Assembly (NCBI RefSeq): GCF_004342425.1
Contig: NZ_SLWQ01000005.1
Span: 186,001-250,000, forward strand
DNA: 64,000 nt
From: Dokdonella fugitiva
GTDB lineage: Bacteria; Pseudomonadota; Gammaproteobacteria; Xanthomonadales; Rhodanobacteraceae
Direction: 5' to 3'
Under the pieces are notes generated by a model. That model made no database searches and was not told the DNA's origin. It saw nothing but the letters and a program-made list of their open reading frames with translations. Of this stretch, positions 26,318 through 36,715 are shown piece by piece (within the stretch, counting starts at the first letter, position 1; each line of letters begins with the position of its first letter). Both the position numbers and the translations under genes were made by a program.

Positions 26318-27148
26318 TCAGGGGCGGGATTTTAACGGTTCCGCCTCGTCCATGCGCGGCTCGGCGAAATCGCAGGGCGCGCCGCGCAGGCGCTGGTCGA
26401 GGATCCACGGCAGCAGCGCGGGTTCGGCATAGGCCTGCGGCCAGATCACGTGCTTTCCGCCCGCGTACTCGGTGTAGCGCGGCTGCCCGCCCATGGCGCG
26501 CAGTGCGCGCACGACCGCGCGCGAGCCGACCATCGCACCGTCGTAGCCCTTTTCGACGTCGGTATCGTCGTCGTCGCTGCCATGGAACACCCATTGCGGC
26601 ACGTCGCGGATCGGCCCGAGGCCGGCCAGCTCGGTCATGCCCGACATCGGCACGCCGGCGGCGAAGCAGCGTGGCCAGGCCTTGAGCGCATCCCAGACGC
26701 CGGTGGCGCCATCGGAAATGCCGGTGAGATAGATGCGCCGCGGATCGACCGGCCAGCGTTGCAACGCATCGCGCACGACCGCGGCGACGCGCGCGGGCGG
26801 CCAGTACGCACCGGTCGTCTGTGGCGCGACGTAGACGAGCGGGATGCCGCCCTCTCGCGCCGCGTCGACGAGTTCGTACGAGCCGTTGCCCCTGCCCGCG
26901 AGTTGCGACTCGTTGTCGGTGCCGTCCTGCCAGTCGCCGTGCAGGAACACGATCAACGGCAGCTTCTCGCCGTCGCGGCGTCCGTCGGTGACCACCGCGC
27001 GATAGGGCACGTGCGCCACATCGGCGGTCCAGTATTTGCCGAGTTCGGCGTCATCGAGCGCCGCGGCGCGGCCGGTCCCGGCGAAGGCGAGGCTGCAGCA
27101 GGCTTGCAACGCGAGGGCAAACCACCTCGCAAGGTCACGTGAACGCAT
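26318..27148 (-). CDS. Exported alpha/beta-hydrolase (esterase/PHB-depolymerase-like)
   Basis: A 276-residue protein with an N-terminal export signal (about residues 1-29, ending R-A-A-A). The fold shows PLIVFLHGDWQDG (oxyanion turn), nucleophile Ser145 in GISDGA, an acid-rich HGSDDDDTDVEKGYDGA loop and a late GGKHVIW with the probable catalytic His. This is the layout of the feruloyl-esterase/polyhydroxybutyrate-depolymerase and phospholipase/carboxylesterase groups. The substrate is unknown. A PHA synthase locus 5 kb away makes polyester oligomers one possibility. The start at 27148 is chosen for the signal peptide. Confidence 0.75.
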   Translation of the reverse strand: MRSRDLARWFALALQACCSLAFAGTGRAAALDDAELGKYWTADVAHVPYRAVVTDGRRDGEKLPLIVFLHGDWQDGTDNESQLAGRGNGSYELVDAAREGGIPLVYVAPQTTGAYWPPARVAAVVRDALQRWPVDPRRIYLTGISDGATGVWDALKAWPRCFAAGVPMSGMTELAGLGPIRDVPQWVFHGSDDDDTDVEKGYDGAMVGSRAVVRALRAMGGQPRYTEYAGGKHVIWPQAYAEPALLPWILDQRLRGAPCDFAEPRMDEAEPLKSRP

Positions 27149-27190
27149 CGGCGAAGCATAACCGCGCCGTCGCCTGCCCGTGTCCATGCA

Positions 27191-27219
27191 TTGACGCTGC
27201 ACGGTGCAGCGGCTACCCT
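27191..27219 (+). promoter_or_regulatory. Predicted sigma-70-type promoter of the regulator/metH operon
   Basis: TTGACG (27191-27196), a 17-base spacer and TACCCT (27214-27219) make a fair promoter. The spacer overlaps a perfect palindrome GCTGCAC-G-GTGCAGC (27196-27210). Predicted transcription starts just before the operator-like repeat at 27229. Confidence 0.45.
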
Positions 27220-27228
27220 TCACGCTTC

Positions 27229-27253
27229 CATCTTTCAATCAAGATGAAAGGAT
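27229..27253. promoter_or_regulatory. Candidate operator of the ArsR-type regulator
   Basis: Two interlocking inverted repeats: CATCTT-N6-AAGATG (27229-27246) and CTTTCA-N7-TGAAAG (27232-27250). They lie 6-30 bases before the GTG start and downstream of the predicted promoter. ArsR-family dimers bind such AT-richer dyads, so autoregulation of the operon is likely. AAAGGATAGATA includes the weak ribosome-binding site. Confidence 0.55.
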
Positions 27254-27258
27254 AGATA

Positions 27259-28185
27259 GTGGATCTGGCCGCTACTTCCGCGTTGCTGCGGCTCCTGTCG
27301 GACCCGACGCGCGTGCGGCTGCTCGCCCTGCTCGAGCGCGAGGAGCTCACCGTCGCGGAACTCTCCGCCGTGCTGCGGCTGGCGCAACCGCGCGTGTCGA
27401 CCCACCTCGCCAAGCTCAAGGAAGCCGACCTCGTGCGCGACCGCCGCGCCGGCGTGTCTTCGTACTACCGCTACAACGGCGAGCTCGACGCGCGCGAAGG
27501 GGCGCTGCTGCGCGCGCTCAAGGACAGCGTCGACGACGCGCTGCTGCGCGAGGACGAGCGGCGCCTGCCCGGCGTGCTCGCCAAGCGCGCGCGCGCCGAA
27601 GGCTGGGCCGACAGTGTCGCCGGCGACATGGAACGCCACTATTCGCCGGGCCGCACCTGGGAAACGCTCGCGCGCGGCATGACCCAGCTGGTCGAAACCG
27701 GCGACGTGCTCGACGTCGCGTCGGGCGACGGCGTACTCGCCGAGCTGCTCGCGCCGCGTGCGCGGTCGATCACCTGCGTCGACGCCGGCGCACGCGTGGT
27801 CGAGGCGGCGCGCCAGCGCCTCAAGGGGTTCTCCAACGTGGACGTGCGCATCGGCGACATGCACGCGCTCGATTTCCCGTCCGCGCGTTTCGACCTCGTG
27901 CTGCTCATGCACGCGCTCACCTACAGCGAACGGCCCGCGCAAGTCGTCGCGGAAGGCGCTCGCGTGCTGCGCAAGGGCGGGCGCCTGCTCGCGGCGACGC
28001 TCGGGCGCCATGCGCACCGCACCGCGGTCGAACCGTTCGAGCACCGCAACCTCGGCTTCACCGCCGACGAGCTCGCCGGCTTCGCTCGCACGGCCGGCCT
28101 CGAGGTGGTCACCTGCGAGCGCCTCACGCGCGAACGCCGTCCACCGCATTTCGAAGTCATGAGCCTGCTCGCGAGGAAACCATGA
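27259..28185 (+). CDS. ArsR-family regulator fused to a SAM methyltransferase domain (SahR-like)
   Basis: A 308-residue fusion that starts with GTG. Residues 1-75 form a winged helix ([19 protein letters not shown], then [18 protein letters not shown] as recognition helix). Residues about 140-300 form a class I methyltransferase domain with [15 protein letters not shown] and [12 protein letters not shown]. The metal-binding cysteines of ArsR/SmtB are absent, which argues against metal sensing. In Proteobacteria, ArsR-type regulators with such a domain, named SahR, sense S-adenosylhomocysteine and repress methionine-cycle genes. Overlap with the methionine synthase gene (ATGA, 28182-28185) fits that role well. 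Confidence 0.82.
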   Translation: MDLAATSALLRLLSDPTRVRLLALLEREELTVAELSAVLRLAQPRVSTHLAKLKEADLVRDRRAGVSSYYRYNGELDAREGALLRALKDSVDDALLREDERRLPGVLAKRARAEGWADSVAGDMERHYSPGRTWETLARGMTQLVETGDVLDVASGDGVLAELLAPRARSITCVDAGARVVEAARQRLKGFSNVDVRIGDMHALDFPSARFDLVLLMHALTYSERPAQVVAEGARVLRKGGRLLAATLGRHAHRTAVEPFEHRNLGFTADELAGFARTAGLEVVTCERLTRERRPPHFEVMSLLARKP

Positions 28186-29270
28186 GCCGCCTGCCCCATC
28201 TCCATCCCGAGCGCGTGCGCGCACTCGAAGACGCGCTCGCGCGCCGCATCCTCGTCATCGACGGCGCGATGGGCACGATGGTGCAGGGCTACGGGCTCGA
28301 CGAGGCCGACTATCGCGGCGAGCGCTTCGCGCCCGGTTTCGATACCGCGCGCGAACCGCACGCGCACGAAGCGCCGCACGGGTGCGACCTCAAGGGCAAC
28401 AACGACCTGCTCGTGCTGACGCGTCCGGATGTGATCGGGGCGATCCACACCGCCTATCTCGACGCCGGCGCGGACCTCGTCGAAACCAACACGTTCAACG
28501 CGACCTCGATCAGCCAGGCCGACTACCGTCTCGAGCACCTCGTCTACGAACTCAATCGCGAAGGCGCGCGGCTCGCACGCGCCTGCTGCGAGGCGGCCGA
28601 GGCGAAGGACCCGTCGCGTCCCCGCTTCGTGATCGGCGTGCTCGGGCCGACCAGCCGCACCGCATCGATCAGTCCCGACGTGAATGATCCGGGCTTCCGC
28701 AATACGAGCTTCGAGGAACTGCGCGCGGCCTACCGCGAGGCGACGCGCGGGCTCATCGACGGCGGCGCCGACACGCTCATGGTCGAGACGATCTTCGATA
28801 CGCTCAACGCGAAGGCCGCGCTGTTCGCGATCGAGGAGGAATTCGACGCGCGCGGCGGGCGCCTGCCCGTGATGATCTCGGGCACGATCACCGACCTTTC
28901 CGGCCGCACGCTTTCGGGCCAGACCGCCGAAGCGTTCTACGCCTCGGTCGCGCATGCGCGCCCGCTGTCGGTCGGCCTCAACTGCGCGCTAGGCGCGAAG
29001 GAGCTGCGGCAGTACGTCGACGTGCTCGCACAAGTCGCCACCTGCTGCGTCAGCGCCCATCCGAATGCCGGCCTGCCGAATGCGTTCGGCGAATACGACG
29101 AGACCCCCGCCGACATGGCCGCGCTGATCGGCGAATTCGCGCGCAGCGGCCTCGTCAACCTCGTCGGCGGTTGTTGCGGCACGACGCCGGCGCATATCGA
29201 GGCGATCGCGAAGGCTGTCGAGGGCGTCGTGCCGCGCACGCTGCCGGCGATGCACGCGCGCGCGGCCTGA
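28182..29270 (+). CDS. metH: Methionine synthase, homocysteine-binding module (split MetH N-terminal part)
   Basis: A 362-residue homocysteine S-methyltransferase domain with [14 protein letters not shown] at the start. The zinc-binding cysteines are present at C268 (GLNCALG) and C331-C332 (GGCCGTTP). In Escherichia coli this module is the first third of the 1227-residue MetH; here it is a separate gene, and the rest follows 102 bases downstream. Together they convert homocysteine and methyl-tetrahydrofolate to methionine and tetrahydrofolate. It is translationally coupled to the upstream SahR-like regulator by ATGA, with GAGGAAACC as ribosome-binding site. Confidence 0.94.
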   Translation: MSRLPHLHPERVRALEDALARRILVIDGAMGTMVQGYGLDEADYRGERFAPGFDTAREPHAHEAPHGCDLKGNNDLLVLTRPDVIGAIHTAYLDAGADLVETNTFNATSISQADYRLEHLVYELNREGARLARACCEAAEAKDPSRPRFVIGVLGPTSRTASISPDVNDPGFRNTSFEELRAAYREATRGLIDGGADTLMVETIFDTLNAKAALFAIEEEFDARGGRLPVMISGTITDLSGRTLSGQTAEAFYASVAHARPLSVGLNCALGAKELRQYVDVLAQVATCCVSAHPNAGLPNAFGEYDETPADMAALIGEFARSGLVNLVGGCCGTTPAHIEAIAKAVEGVVPRTLPAMHARAA

Positions 29271-29330
29271 CCTCGCGGTCCCGCCGGGTCGGGGCACGAC
29301 GCCTCCATTCGAACCGAAGAAGACACTTGG

Positions 29331-29350
29331 GTCCCGGCCTCCGCCGGGAC
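29331..29350. repeat. GTCCCGGC/GCCGGGAC hairpin repeat inside the metH operon
   Basis: An 8-bp perfect stem with a CTCC loop, in the context CTTGGGTCCCGGC...GGGACGACGG, which resembles a widespread extragenic hairpin repeat. It sits in the 102-base gap between the two metH genes and could protect or attenuate the mRNA. Confidence 0.55.
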
Positions 29351-29372
29351 GACGGAACAAGATCCGCGAACG

Positions 29373-32066
<2,694 letters not shown>

Positions 32067-32190
32067 CAGCGGCGGGCGAGCACACCCATCGCCCCACTGT
32101 CCTGGTCGAGCCCACGAGGCGGGCGGACCCGAGCGCCGGCGGGCAGGCATTACTCGTGCGGCGAACGGGTGACGCGATGCGTGGCCGGGC

Positions 32191-32220
32191 GGCGGCACGC
32201 GCTCCGCGCGTACCGCCCTA
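32191..32220. repeat. GGCGGCACGCGC...GCGCGTACCGCCCTA repeat (single copy)
   Basis: A 30-base palindromic repeat, nearly identical to the pair at 40116-40208. It lies in the gap between metH and the LAB_N gene, 9 bases beyond the latter's stop codon, in a position to form its 3' hairpin. Confidence 0.65.
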
Positions 32221-32228
32221 CGCGCCGG

Positions 32229-32558
32229 TCAGCCTTCTTCGGAACCGCCCGGACTCACCACTTCGGGCTGGTGATGGCGCACGTGCACGTAGACGTTGTA
32301 GACCGACACGAACATCGGGAACGCGTTCTGCAGGATGCCGACCGAGTCGTTCTTGCCCCAGATGAAGTACGCGAGCGTCATCACGCTGCCGACGATCGAC
32401 AGGTACCAGAACGACATCGGCATGACCACGCGCTTCGACTTCTTCGTCGCGTAGAACTGCACGAACCAGCGCGCGGTGAACAGGAACGTGCCGAGCAGGC
32501 CGACCAGCTTCCACGGCGTGATCGTGAGACCGTACAGGTTGAAAAGGACGTCGCTCAT
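32229..32558 (-). CDS. LAB_N (lipid-A-disaccharide-synthase N-terminal domain-like) membrane protein
   Basis: A 109-residue protein with three predicted membrane helices and the family pattern KLVGLLGTFLFTARWFVQFYATKKSKR, then PMSFWYLSIVGSVMTLAYFIW. The LAB_N domain was named from a fusion with LpxB but usually stands alone, often near lipid-A or polyisoprenol-sugar genes. Relatives resemble small drug-resistance/PQ-loop-size flippases. No lipid-A gene is nearby. The ATG at 32558 begins MSDVLFNLYGL; a longer frame back to 32708 lacks support. A role in lipid-linked sugar transport is only inferred. Confidence 0.82.
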   Translation of the reverse strand: MSDVLFNLYGLTITPWKLVGLLGTFLFTARWFVQFYATKKSKRVVMPMSFWYLSIVGSVMTLAYFIWGKNDSVGILQNAFPMFVSVYNVYVHVRHHQPEVVSPGGSEEG

Positions 32559-32763
32559 GGCGGACTCGCGCGGCGGCTCGAAAGGGCCGACAGCATGCCG
32601 CAAACGGGCTTTCGGTGCGGTTTCGCCGCGGCAGGCGCCATTCCCCGAAACCCGCGGGGATGCCGGCTCCCGCCTGCGCACCTGCAATACGGCGCACGAC
32701 GGCGTCATCCCCGCAGGGCGAATCGAGCCGCGCAGCGGCGGATCCGCCTCGTCCGATCGAGCG

Positions 32764-33831
32764 TCAGCGCGCCCGCTGCGCGAGCCAGTCGTGGATCGCC
32801 GACGGCACCTCGCGCTGGGCGCGGCCCGACACGTAGATGCCGATGTGGCCGCCGCGGAACGCGATCTGCGTGTAATCGTCCGTGCCGACGTGCTCGCCGA
32901 GCACGCGCGAGGCGGACGGCGGGACGAGGTGGTCCTGCTCGGCGAACACGTTGAGCACGGGCATCGTGATGTTGGCGAGATCCACTTCGCGCTCGCCGAT
33001 CCTCAGGCCGCCCTTGACCAGCTTGTTGCCCTGGTAGAAATCCTTGATGAACTGGCGGAATGCCTCGCCGGCCTGGTCGGGCGAATCGAAGATCCACTTC
33101 TCCATGCGCAGGAAGTTCTCCATCTCCGCCTTGTCGTCGAGGATGTCGACGAGGCCGATGTACTTCTGCTGGTTGAGCCGCACCGGCTTGAGCATGAGGT
33201 AGCAGAGGTTCATGAGGTCGGCGGGCACGTTGCCGAGCGTGTCGACGAACAGGTCGACGTCGAGGTCCTGCACCCAGTTCGACAGCATGTTTTCCGGCGT
33301 CTGGAAATCGACCGGCGTGACCATCGTGATGAGGTTCTGCACCTTGTGCGGATGCATCGCGGCGAAGCACAGCGAGAACGCGCCGCCCTGGCAGATGCCG
33401 AGCAGGTTGATCTTGCGCACGCGCGCATGGCGCGCGACCGCATCGACCGAACGCGCGATGTAGCCATTGATGTAGTCGTCGAGCGTGAGCCAGCGGTCGG
33501 CGAGGTCGGGGTAGCCCCAGTCGATGAGGTAGACGTCCTCGCCCTTGGCGAGCAGGTTCTTCACCAGCGAGCGGTCGTCCTGCAGGTCGACCATGTACGG
33601 CCGGTTGACGAGCGCGTAGACGATGAGGATCGGCACCTTCGCGGTCGGCGGACGATCGCCGCGGAAGCGATAGACGACGAGCTTGTCCTCGCGGTAGATC
33701 GCCTCCTTCGCAGTCACGCCGAAGTCGACGTCGTCGACCTTGCGCAGCGTATCGATCGCCGCGGCGAGCTTGCGTTGGATGGTGAGCGCTTCTTCCAGCG
33801 CCTTGGTCGGTTCGATCTTGATCGGGCCCAT
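32764..33831 (-). CDS. phaC: Class III poly(3-hydroxyalkanoate) synthase, catalytic subunit PhaC
   Basis: A 355-residue alpha/beta-hydrolase-fold enzyme that polymerises 3-hydroxyacyl-CoA into storage polyester. The lipase-box-like GICQGG gives catalytic Cys147. Asp300 (FAEQDHLVP) and His329 (FRGGHIG) complete the triad. The short length and the adjacent phaE identify class III (Allochromatium type) rather than the 560-residue class I/II enzymes. It starts 14 bases after the phaE stop, so the two are co-expressed and form the PhaCE complex. Precursor genes phaA and phaB are not in the window. Confidence 0.95.
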   Translation of the reverse strand: MGPIKIEPTKALEEALTIQRKLAAAIDTLRKVDDVDFGVTAKEAIYREDKLVVYRFRGDRPPTAKVPILIVYALVNRPYMVDLQDDRSLVKNLLAKGEDVYLIDWGYPDLADRWLTLDDYINGYIARSVDAVARHARVRKINLLGICQGGAFSLCFAAMHPHKVQNLITMVTPVDFQTPENMLSNWVQDLDVDLFVDTLGNVPADLMNLCYLMLKPVRLNQQKYIGLVDILDDKAEMENFLRMEKWIFDSPDQAGEAFRQFIKDFYQGNKLVKGGLRIGEREVDLANITMPVLNVFAEQDHLVPPSASRVLGEHVGTDDYTQIAFRGGHIGIYVSGRAQREVPSAIHDWLAQRAR

Positions 33832-33845
33832 GTCGCTTCCTTCGC

Positions 33846-35138
33846 TCAGCGCTTCTTCTTGTTGCCGGACGGGTCACGCTTGCCCGCTTCGGGCAGGGCA
33901 TCGGCCTTGCGCGTGCCGCGCGACCCCAGCGAGGCATCGGCGAACTTCGCGATGCGCGAAGCGAAAGTGCCCGGCGCGACCGCGGCGACCGCGCGTCCGG
34001 CGCGCGCCTTGCGCGCACGGCGCTCGGGGGCCTTCGTCTTCGCCGGCTCCGGCGCGGGCACTGCCGCGGCGGACCTGCGTTCCGGCTTGCGTGCGGCCTT
34101 GCGCGTCGGCGCTGCCGCCGGCGGCGCCTCGACGACCGTCCTCGCGGGCGTTTCGCGGCTCGTGCCGCTCGCACCGCCGACGGACGCCTTCAGTTGCTCG
34201 AGTTCGCTGCGCAAGGAGGCGATTTCGTCGATGAGGGCGTCGCCGCCGCGCTGCGCGCGCACTTCGCGCCGCAATGCCTGCAGCCGTTCGCCGATGCTGT
34301 TGAGTTCGCTGCGTGTCGGCATGCCGAGATCGACGCTGAGGCGCTCGATCTCCTGCTGGATCTGCGAGCGAAGGCGCATCTGCGCGTTGGTCAGCTCGCC
34401 GTAGATCTCGCGGAATTCCTGCGAGAGCGCGATCTCCGCATAGCCCTCCTCGGCCGCGTCGACCCAGAGGTCATAGAGCGCGCGCAGCGATTCGATCTGC
34501 CGGCCGGGCTGCTCGCGCTCGGTCAGCTTGCCTTCGAACAGTTCGAAGCCGCGGCGCGCGGCCTCGAGCATCTTCGCGTTGTAGCGCGCGAGCTGCTCCT
34601 GGTATTCGACCCAGGCGACGGCACTCTTCTGCTGGTGTTCCTGGTGTTCACGCAGGTAGCCGAACGCGGGCAGTTGCAGCCATGCCTTGAGCTCGCCGGT
34701 CGGGTTGCCGCCACCCGGCAGCGCGCCGAACAGCCGCGCGAAGGCGGCTTGCGCATTGCCGGCGCCGGCGTGTTCGTTCCAGAGCCGCGCGAGCGGATGG
34801 TCGAACAAGGCAGGGCCACCCGGCATCGCGAACGCCTGGCGCAGCGCATCGCTCCACGGCGGCACGCCATCGGCCGGGTTCGCGCCGGCAGCCGCGAGCA
34901 ACGTCTGCATGAAGGCGACGTAGTTCTTCGCGCCGTCGACGAGGCGTTCGATCGTCTCGGCCTGGCTTCCCGCGCCCGGCCCAGCCGCGAAGGCGCGCGA
35001 CCACTGCTCGAAGCCGTCGACGCGGCCCCTGCCGGCCTGGCTCATCGCGTCACGCGCAACCTCGGTCCAGGCATCGACGGACTGCTGCGACAGTGCCTGC
35101 CACTGCTTCATCCAATCGGAATTCGACGAATCACCCAC
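33846..35138 (-). CDS. phaE: Class III PHA synthase subunit PhaE with a long basic Ala/Lys/Arg-rich tail
   Basis: A 430-residue protein. Residues about 1-320 follow PhaE: a start rich in W and Q (DWMKQWQALSQQSVDAW), the helical region LRALYDLWVDAAEEGYAEIALSQ, and a terminal coiled coil (LNSIGERLQALRREVRA...LRSELEQLKA). PhaE activates PhaC and shapes chain length. The last 100 or so residues are an unusual low-complexity basic tail (RKAARKPERR, KTKAPERRARKARAGRA). I prefer the GTG at 35138, with GAGG upstream and a family-like N-terminus; an ATG at 35168 in the same frame has no ribosome-binding site. Confidence 0.88.
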   Translation of the reverse strand: MGDSSNSDWMKQWQALSQQSVDAWTEVARDAMSQAGRGRVDGFEQWSRAFAAGPGAGSQAETIERLVDGAKNYVAFMQTLLAAAGANPADGVPPWSDALRQAFAMPGGPALFDHPLARLWNEHAGAGNAQAAFARLFGALPGGGNPTGELKAWLQLPAFGYLREHQEHQQKSAVAWVEYQEQLARYNAKMLEAARRGFELFEGKLTEREQPGRQIESLRALYDLWVDAAEEGYAEIALSQEFREIYGELTNAQMRLRSQIQQEIERLSVDLGMPTRSELNSIGERLQALRREVRAQRGGDALIDEIASLRSELEQLKASVGGASGTSRETPARTVVEAPPAAAPTRKAARKPERRSAAAVPAPEPAKTKAPERRARKARAGRAVAAVAPGTFASRIAKFADASLGSRGTRKADALPEAGKRDPSGNKKKR

Positions 35139-35225
35139 GGCGCAGCCTCGCAAGTCTGGGGCCGCCATGATACCGCGAGCATCGTCGCGAAATGCCGGCG
35201 CGCGCTGCGCGCCGCGATCGCCCGC

Positions 35226-35852
35226 TCAGTCGCGCGTGTAGACGAAGACGAAGGCGGGCGGCAGGTTGAGCGGCGCGATGCCACCGCGGCGCACCGACAA
35301 GCCGAGCTCGTCGAGCAGGTCGCGCGGGATCGGGCCGAACGGTCCATAGGTGAACTGGATCAGTGGTCGCCCCGGCCCGAGCACGGAAAAGACCGCGGAC
35401 AGGATGCCCTTCTGCACTTCGCGCGGCATCGCGAGGAAACCGAGCCCGCTGATCGCGGCGTCGGCGTTTTCGAAGCCTGCCCGCGCCGCGATGGCGACGA
35501 GATCGCAGGCGTTGCCGTGCACGACGCGCGCGTCGGGGAACTGCGCCTGGAGCAAGCCGTGCAGCTCTTCGTTGAGTTCGACCACGAGCAGGTCGCGTGC
35601 ACGGATGCCGTGGGCGAGCAGCGCACGCGTGAAGACGCCGGTGCCCGCGCCCAGCTCGACCACGCGACGCGCGTCCGCCGGCAACTGGGCGATCATCGCG
35701 CGCGTCAACTGGCGCCCGGAAGGCGACAGCGCCGCCATCGCGCGCGGGTTGCGCAGCCATTGCCGGAAAAACGTCCATGCGCCCGGAACCTGCGGCTGCG
35801 CCGCCATCACGGTTCGTCTGCTCTGCTCGCTCATGCACGTTTCGTCGGCCAT
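35226..35852 (-). CDS. PmtA-like phospholipid N-methyltransferase family protein
   Basis: About 208 residues with a class I methyltransferase core: VVELGAGTGVFTRALLAHGI (motif I), LLVVELNEEL (motif II) and ISGLGFLAMPREVQ (motif IV region). An N-terminal amphipathic helix (TFFRQWLRNPRAMAALSPSG) is typical of PmtA/KsgA-like enzymes acting at membranes. PmtA methylates phosphatidylethanolamine to phosphatidylcholine, so that is the most likely chemistry, but an rRNA-dimethylase-like role cannot be excluded. Candidate starts are 35867, 35852 and 35834, none with a good ribosome-binding site. It lies upstream of phaE on the same strand, 87 bases apart. Confidence 0.72.
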   Translation of the reverse strand: MADETCMSEQSRRTVMAAQPQVPGAWTFFRQWLRNPRAMAALSPSGRQLTRAMIAQLPADARRVVELGAGTGVFTRALLAHGIRARDLLVVELNEELHGLLQAQFPDARVVHGNACDLVAIAARAGFENADAAISGLGFLAMPREVQKGILSAVFSVLGPGRPLIQFTYGPFGPIPRDLLDELGLSVRRGGIAPLNLPPAFVFVYTRD

Positions 35853-36197
35853 ATGTCCGCGCATCATAACCCGCAGATGGCCGTCCGAACCGACCGACCG
35901 ACGCGAGCCGGTTCCAGAGCGAAGCCCGAACGAACCCGAGCCCGTCGCTTCTCCAGCTCGGCCCGGAACAACGCCGGAACGTCCCGCCAGTGATTGAAAC
36001 CGTGTCAGGCCGGTAGCGCGCGCGGCGGGCACGACGCGCGGTCGCGCACAGGGTGCGCTCCTGCAGGATGTCGGCCACGTTCCAGGATCGAAAAAGAGAA
36101 ACCCCGCGACGATCAGGGGAAATCGTCGCGGGGCGGAGACGCCGACGGCAGGAAGGGGGAGGGGTGGCCGCCGGCGCTGAGCGTGATCGTGAACGGG
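35853..36197. other. Intergenic region with repeat and terminator
   Basis: 345 bases without a credible gene. The middle holds a REP-like GGTGCGCTCCTGCAGG (36051-36066). The right part holds the terminator of the Tyr-rich gene. The left 150 bases carry only low-complexity CCGAACC/GAACC runs (35880-35960). The promoter of the methyltransferase should lie there but is not recognisable. Confidence 0.5.
36089..36133 (-). terminator. Rho-independent terminator of the Tyr-rich protein gene
   Basis: Read on the minus strand, a perfect 12-bp stem (CCCCGCGACGAT with ATCGTCGCGGGG, arms 36122-36133 and 36102-36113) is followed by TTTCTCTTTTT. It lies 65 bases past the stop codon of the gene at 36198-36638. 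Confidence 0.85.
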
Positions 36198-36638
36198 TCA
36201 GTGACGGTAATAGCCGCTCCGATCGTAATAGGTCGCGCGATGACCGTAGTCGCGCCCGTGGTGCCCACCGTCCCGGTATCCGTGACCGCGGTAACCGTGG
36301 CCATGGTAGCCATGCGACGGCCGGTCGTAATACCGCACGCCGTAGTAGCGCGGGTAGTAATACGCCGGGCCATAGTAGGCCGTGTCGTAATATGACGGAC
36401 CGTAGTAGGTCGGGCCGTAATAGACCGGCGCGTAATACGCGCTGTAATACCCGCCGTAGTAGTAGTTGCCGCCCCAGCCACGGCCGCAGTGGTGGCAATC
36501 GGAGTAACCGATGCTGATGCCCGGCAGGCCGATGCCGATGCCGACATTCCAGTGGCTGCGGGCGAACGCCGCCGGCGCCAGCGCCAGACCTGCGGCGACC
36601 AGCAAACCCATGACGACCATACGAACAGACTTGCGCAT
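36198..36638 (-). CDS. Exported Tyr/Gly/His-rich low-complexity protein
   Basis: A 146-residue protein with a signal peptide (about residues 1-27, ending A-F-A). The mature chain has a short conserved-looking head (WNVGIGIGLPGISIGYSDCHHC) and then a repeat-rich body of YYGP/YYG units and HGYRGHGYRD repeats with a dozen or more Tyr pairs. The C-H-H-C group could bind metal. Similar 'Y-rich exported' proteins occur in xanthomonads and have no known function. Tyr/Gly/His composition is reminiscent of adhesive or phase-separating proteins. It has its own terminator and GGAGGG upstream of the ATG. Confidence 0.72.
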   Translation of the reverse strand: MRKSVRMVVMGLLVAAGLALAPAAFARSHWNVGIGIGLPGISIGYSDCHHCGRGWGGNYYYGGYYSAYYAPVYYGPTYYGPSYYDTAYYGPAYYYPRYYGVRYYDRPSHGYHGHGYRGHGYRDGGHHGRDYGHRATYYDRSGYYRH

Positions 36639-36715
36639 TTCCACACCCTCCTCAGGCGTACGGCGCATGCTGCGGTCCACCCCCTGAATCGGTCCTGAAA
36701 TTACTCCGGGCGACG

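Noticed and set aside
27196..27210. GCTGCAC-G-GTGCAGC palindrome considered as a terminator or SAM riboswitch part
   Set aside because: It has no T-run and no conserved riboswitch core around it. Its place inside a promoter spacer makes an operator or chance palindrome more likely.
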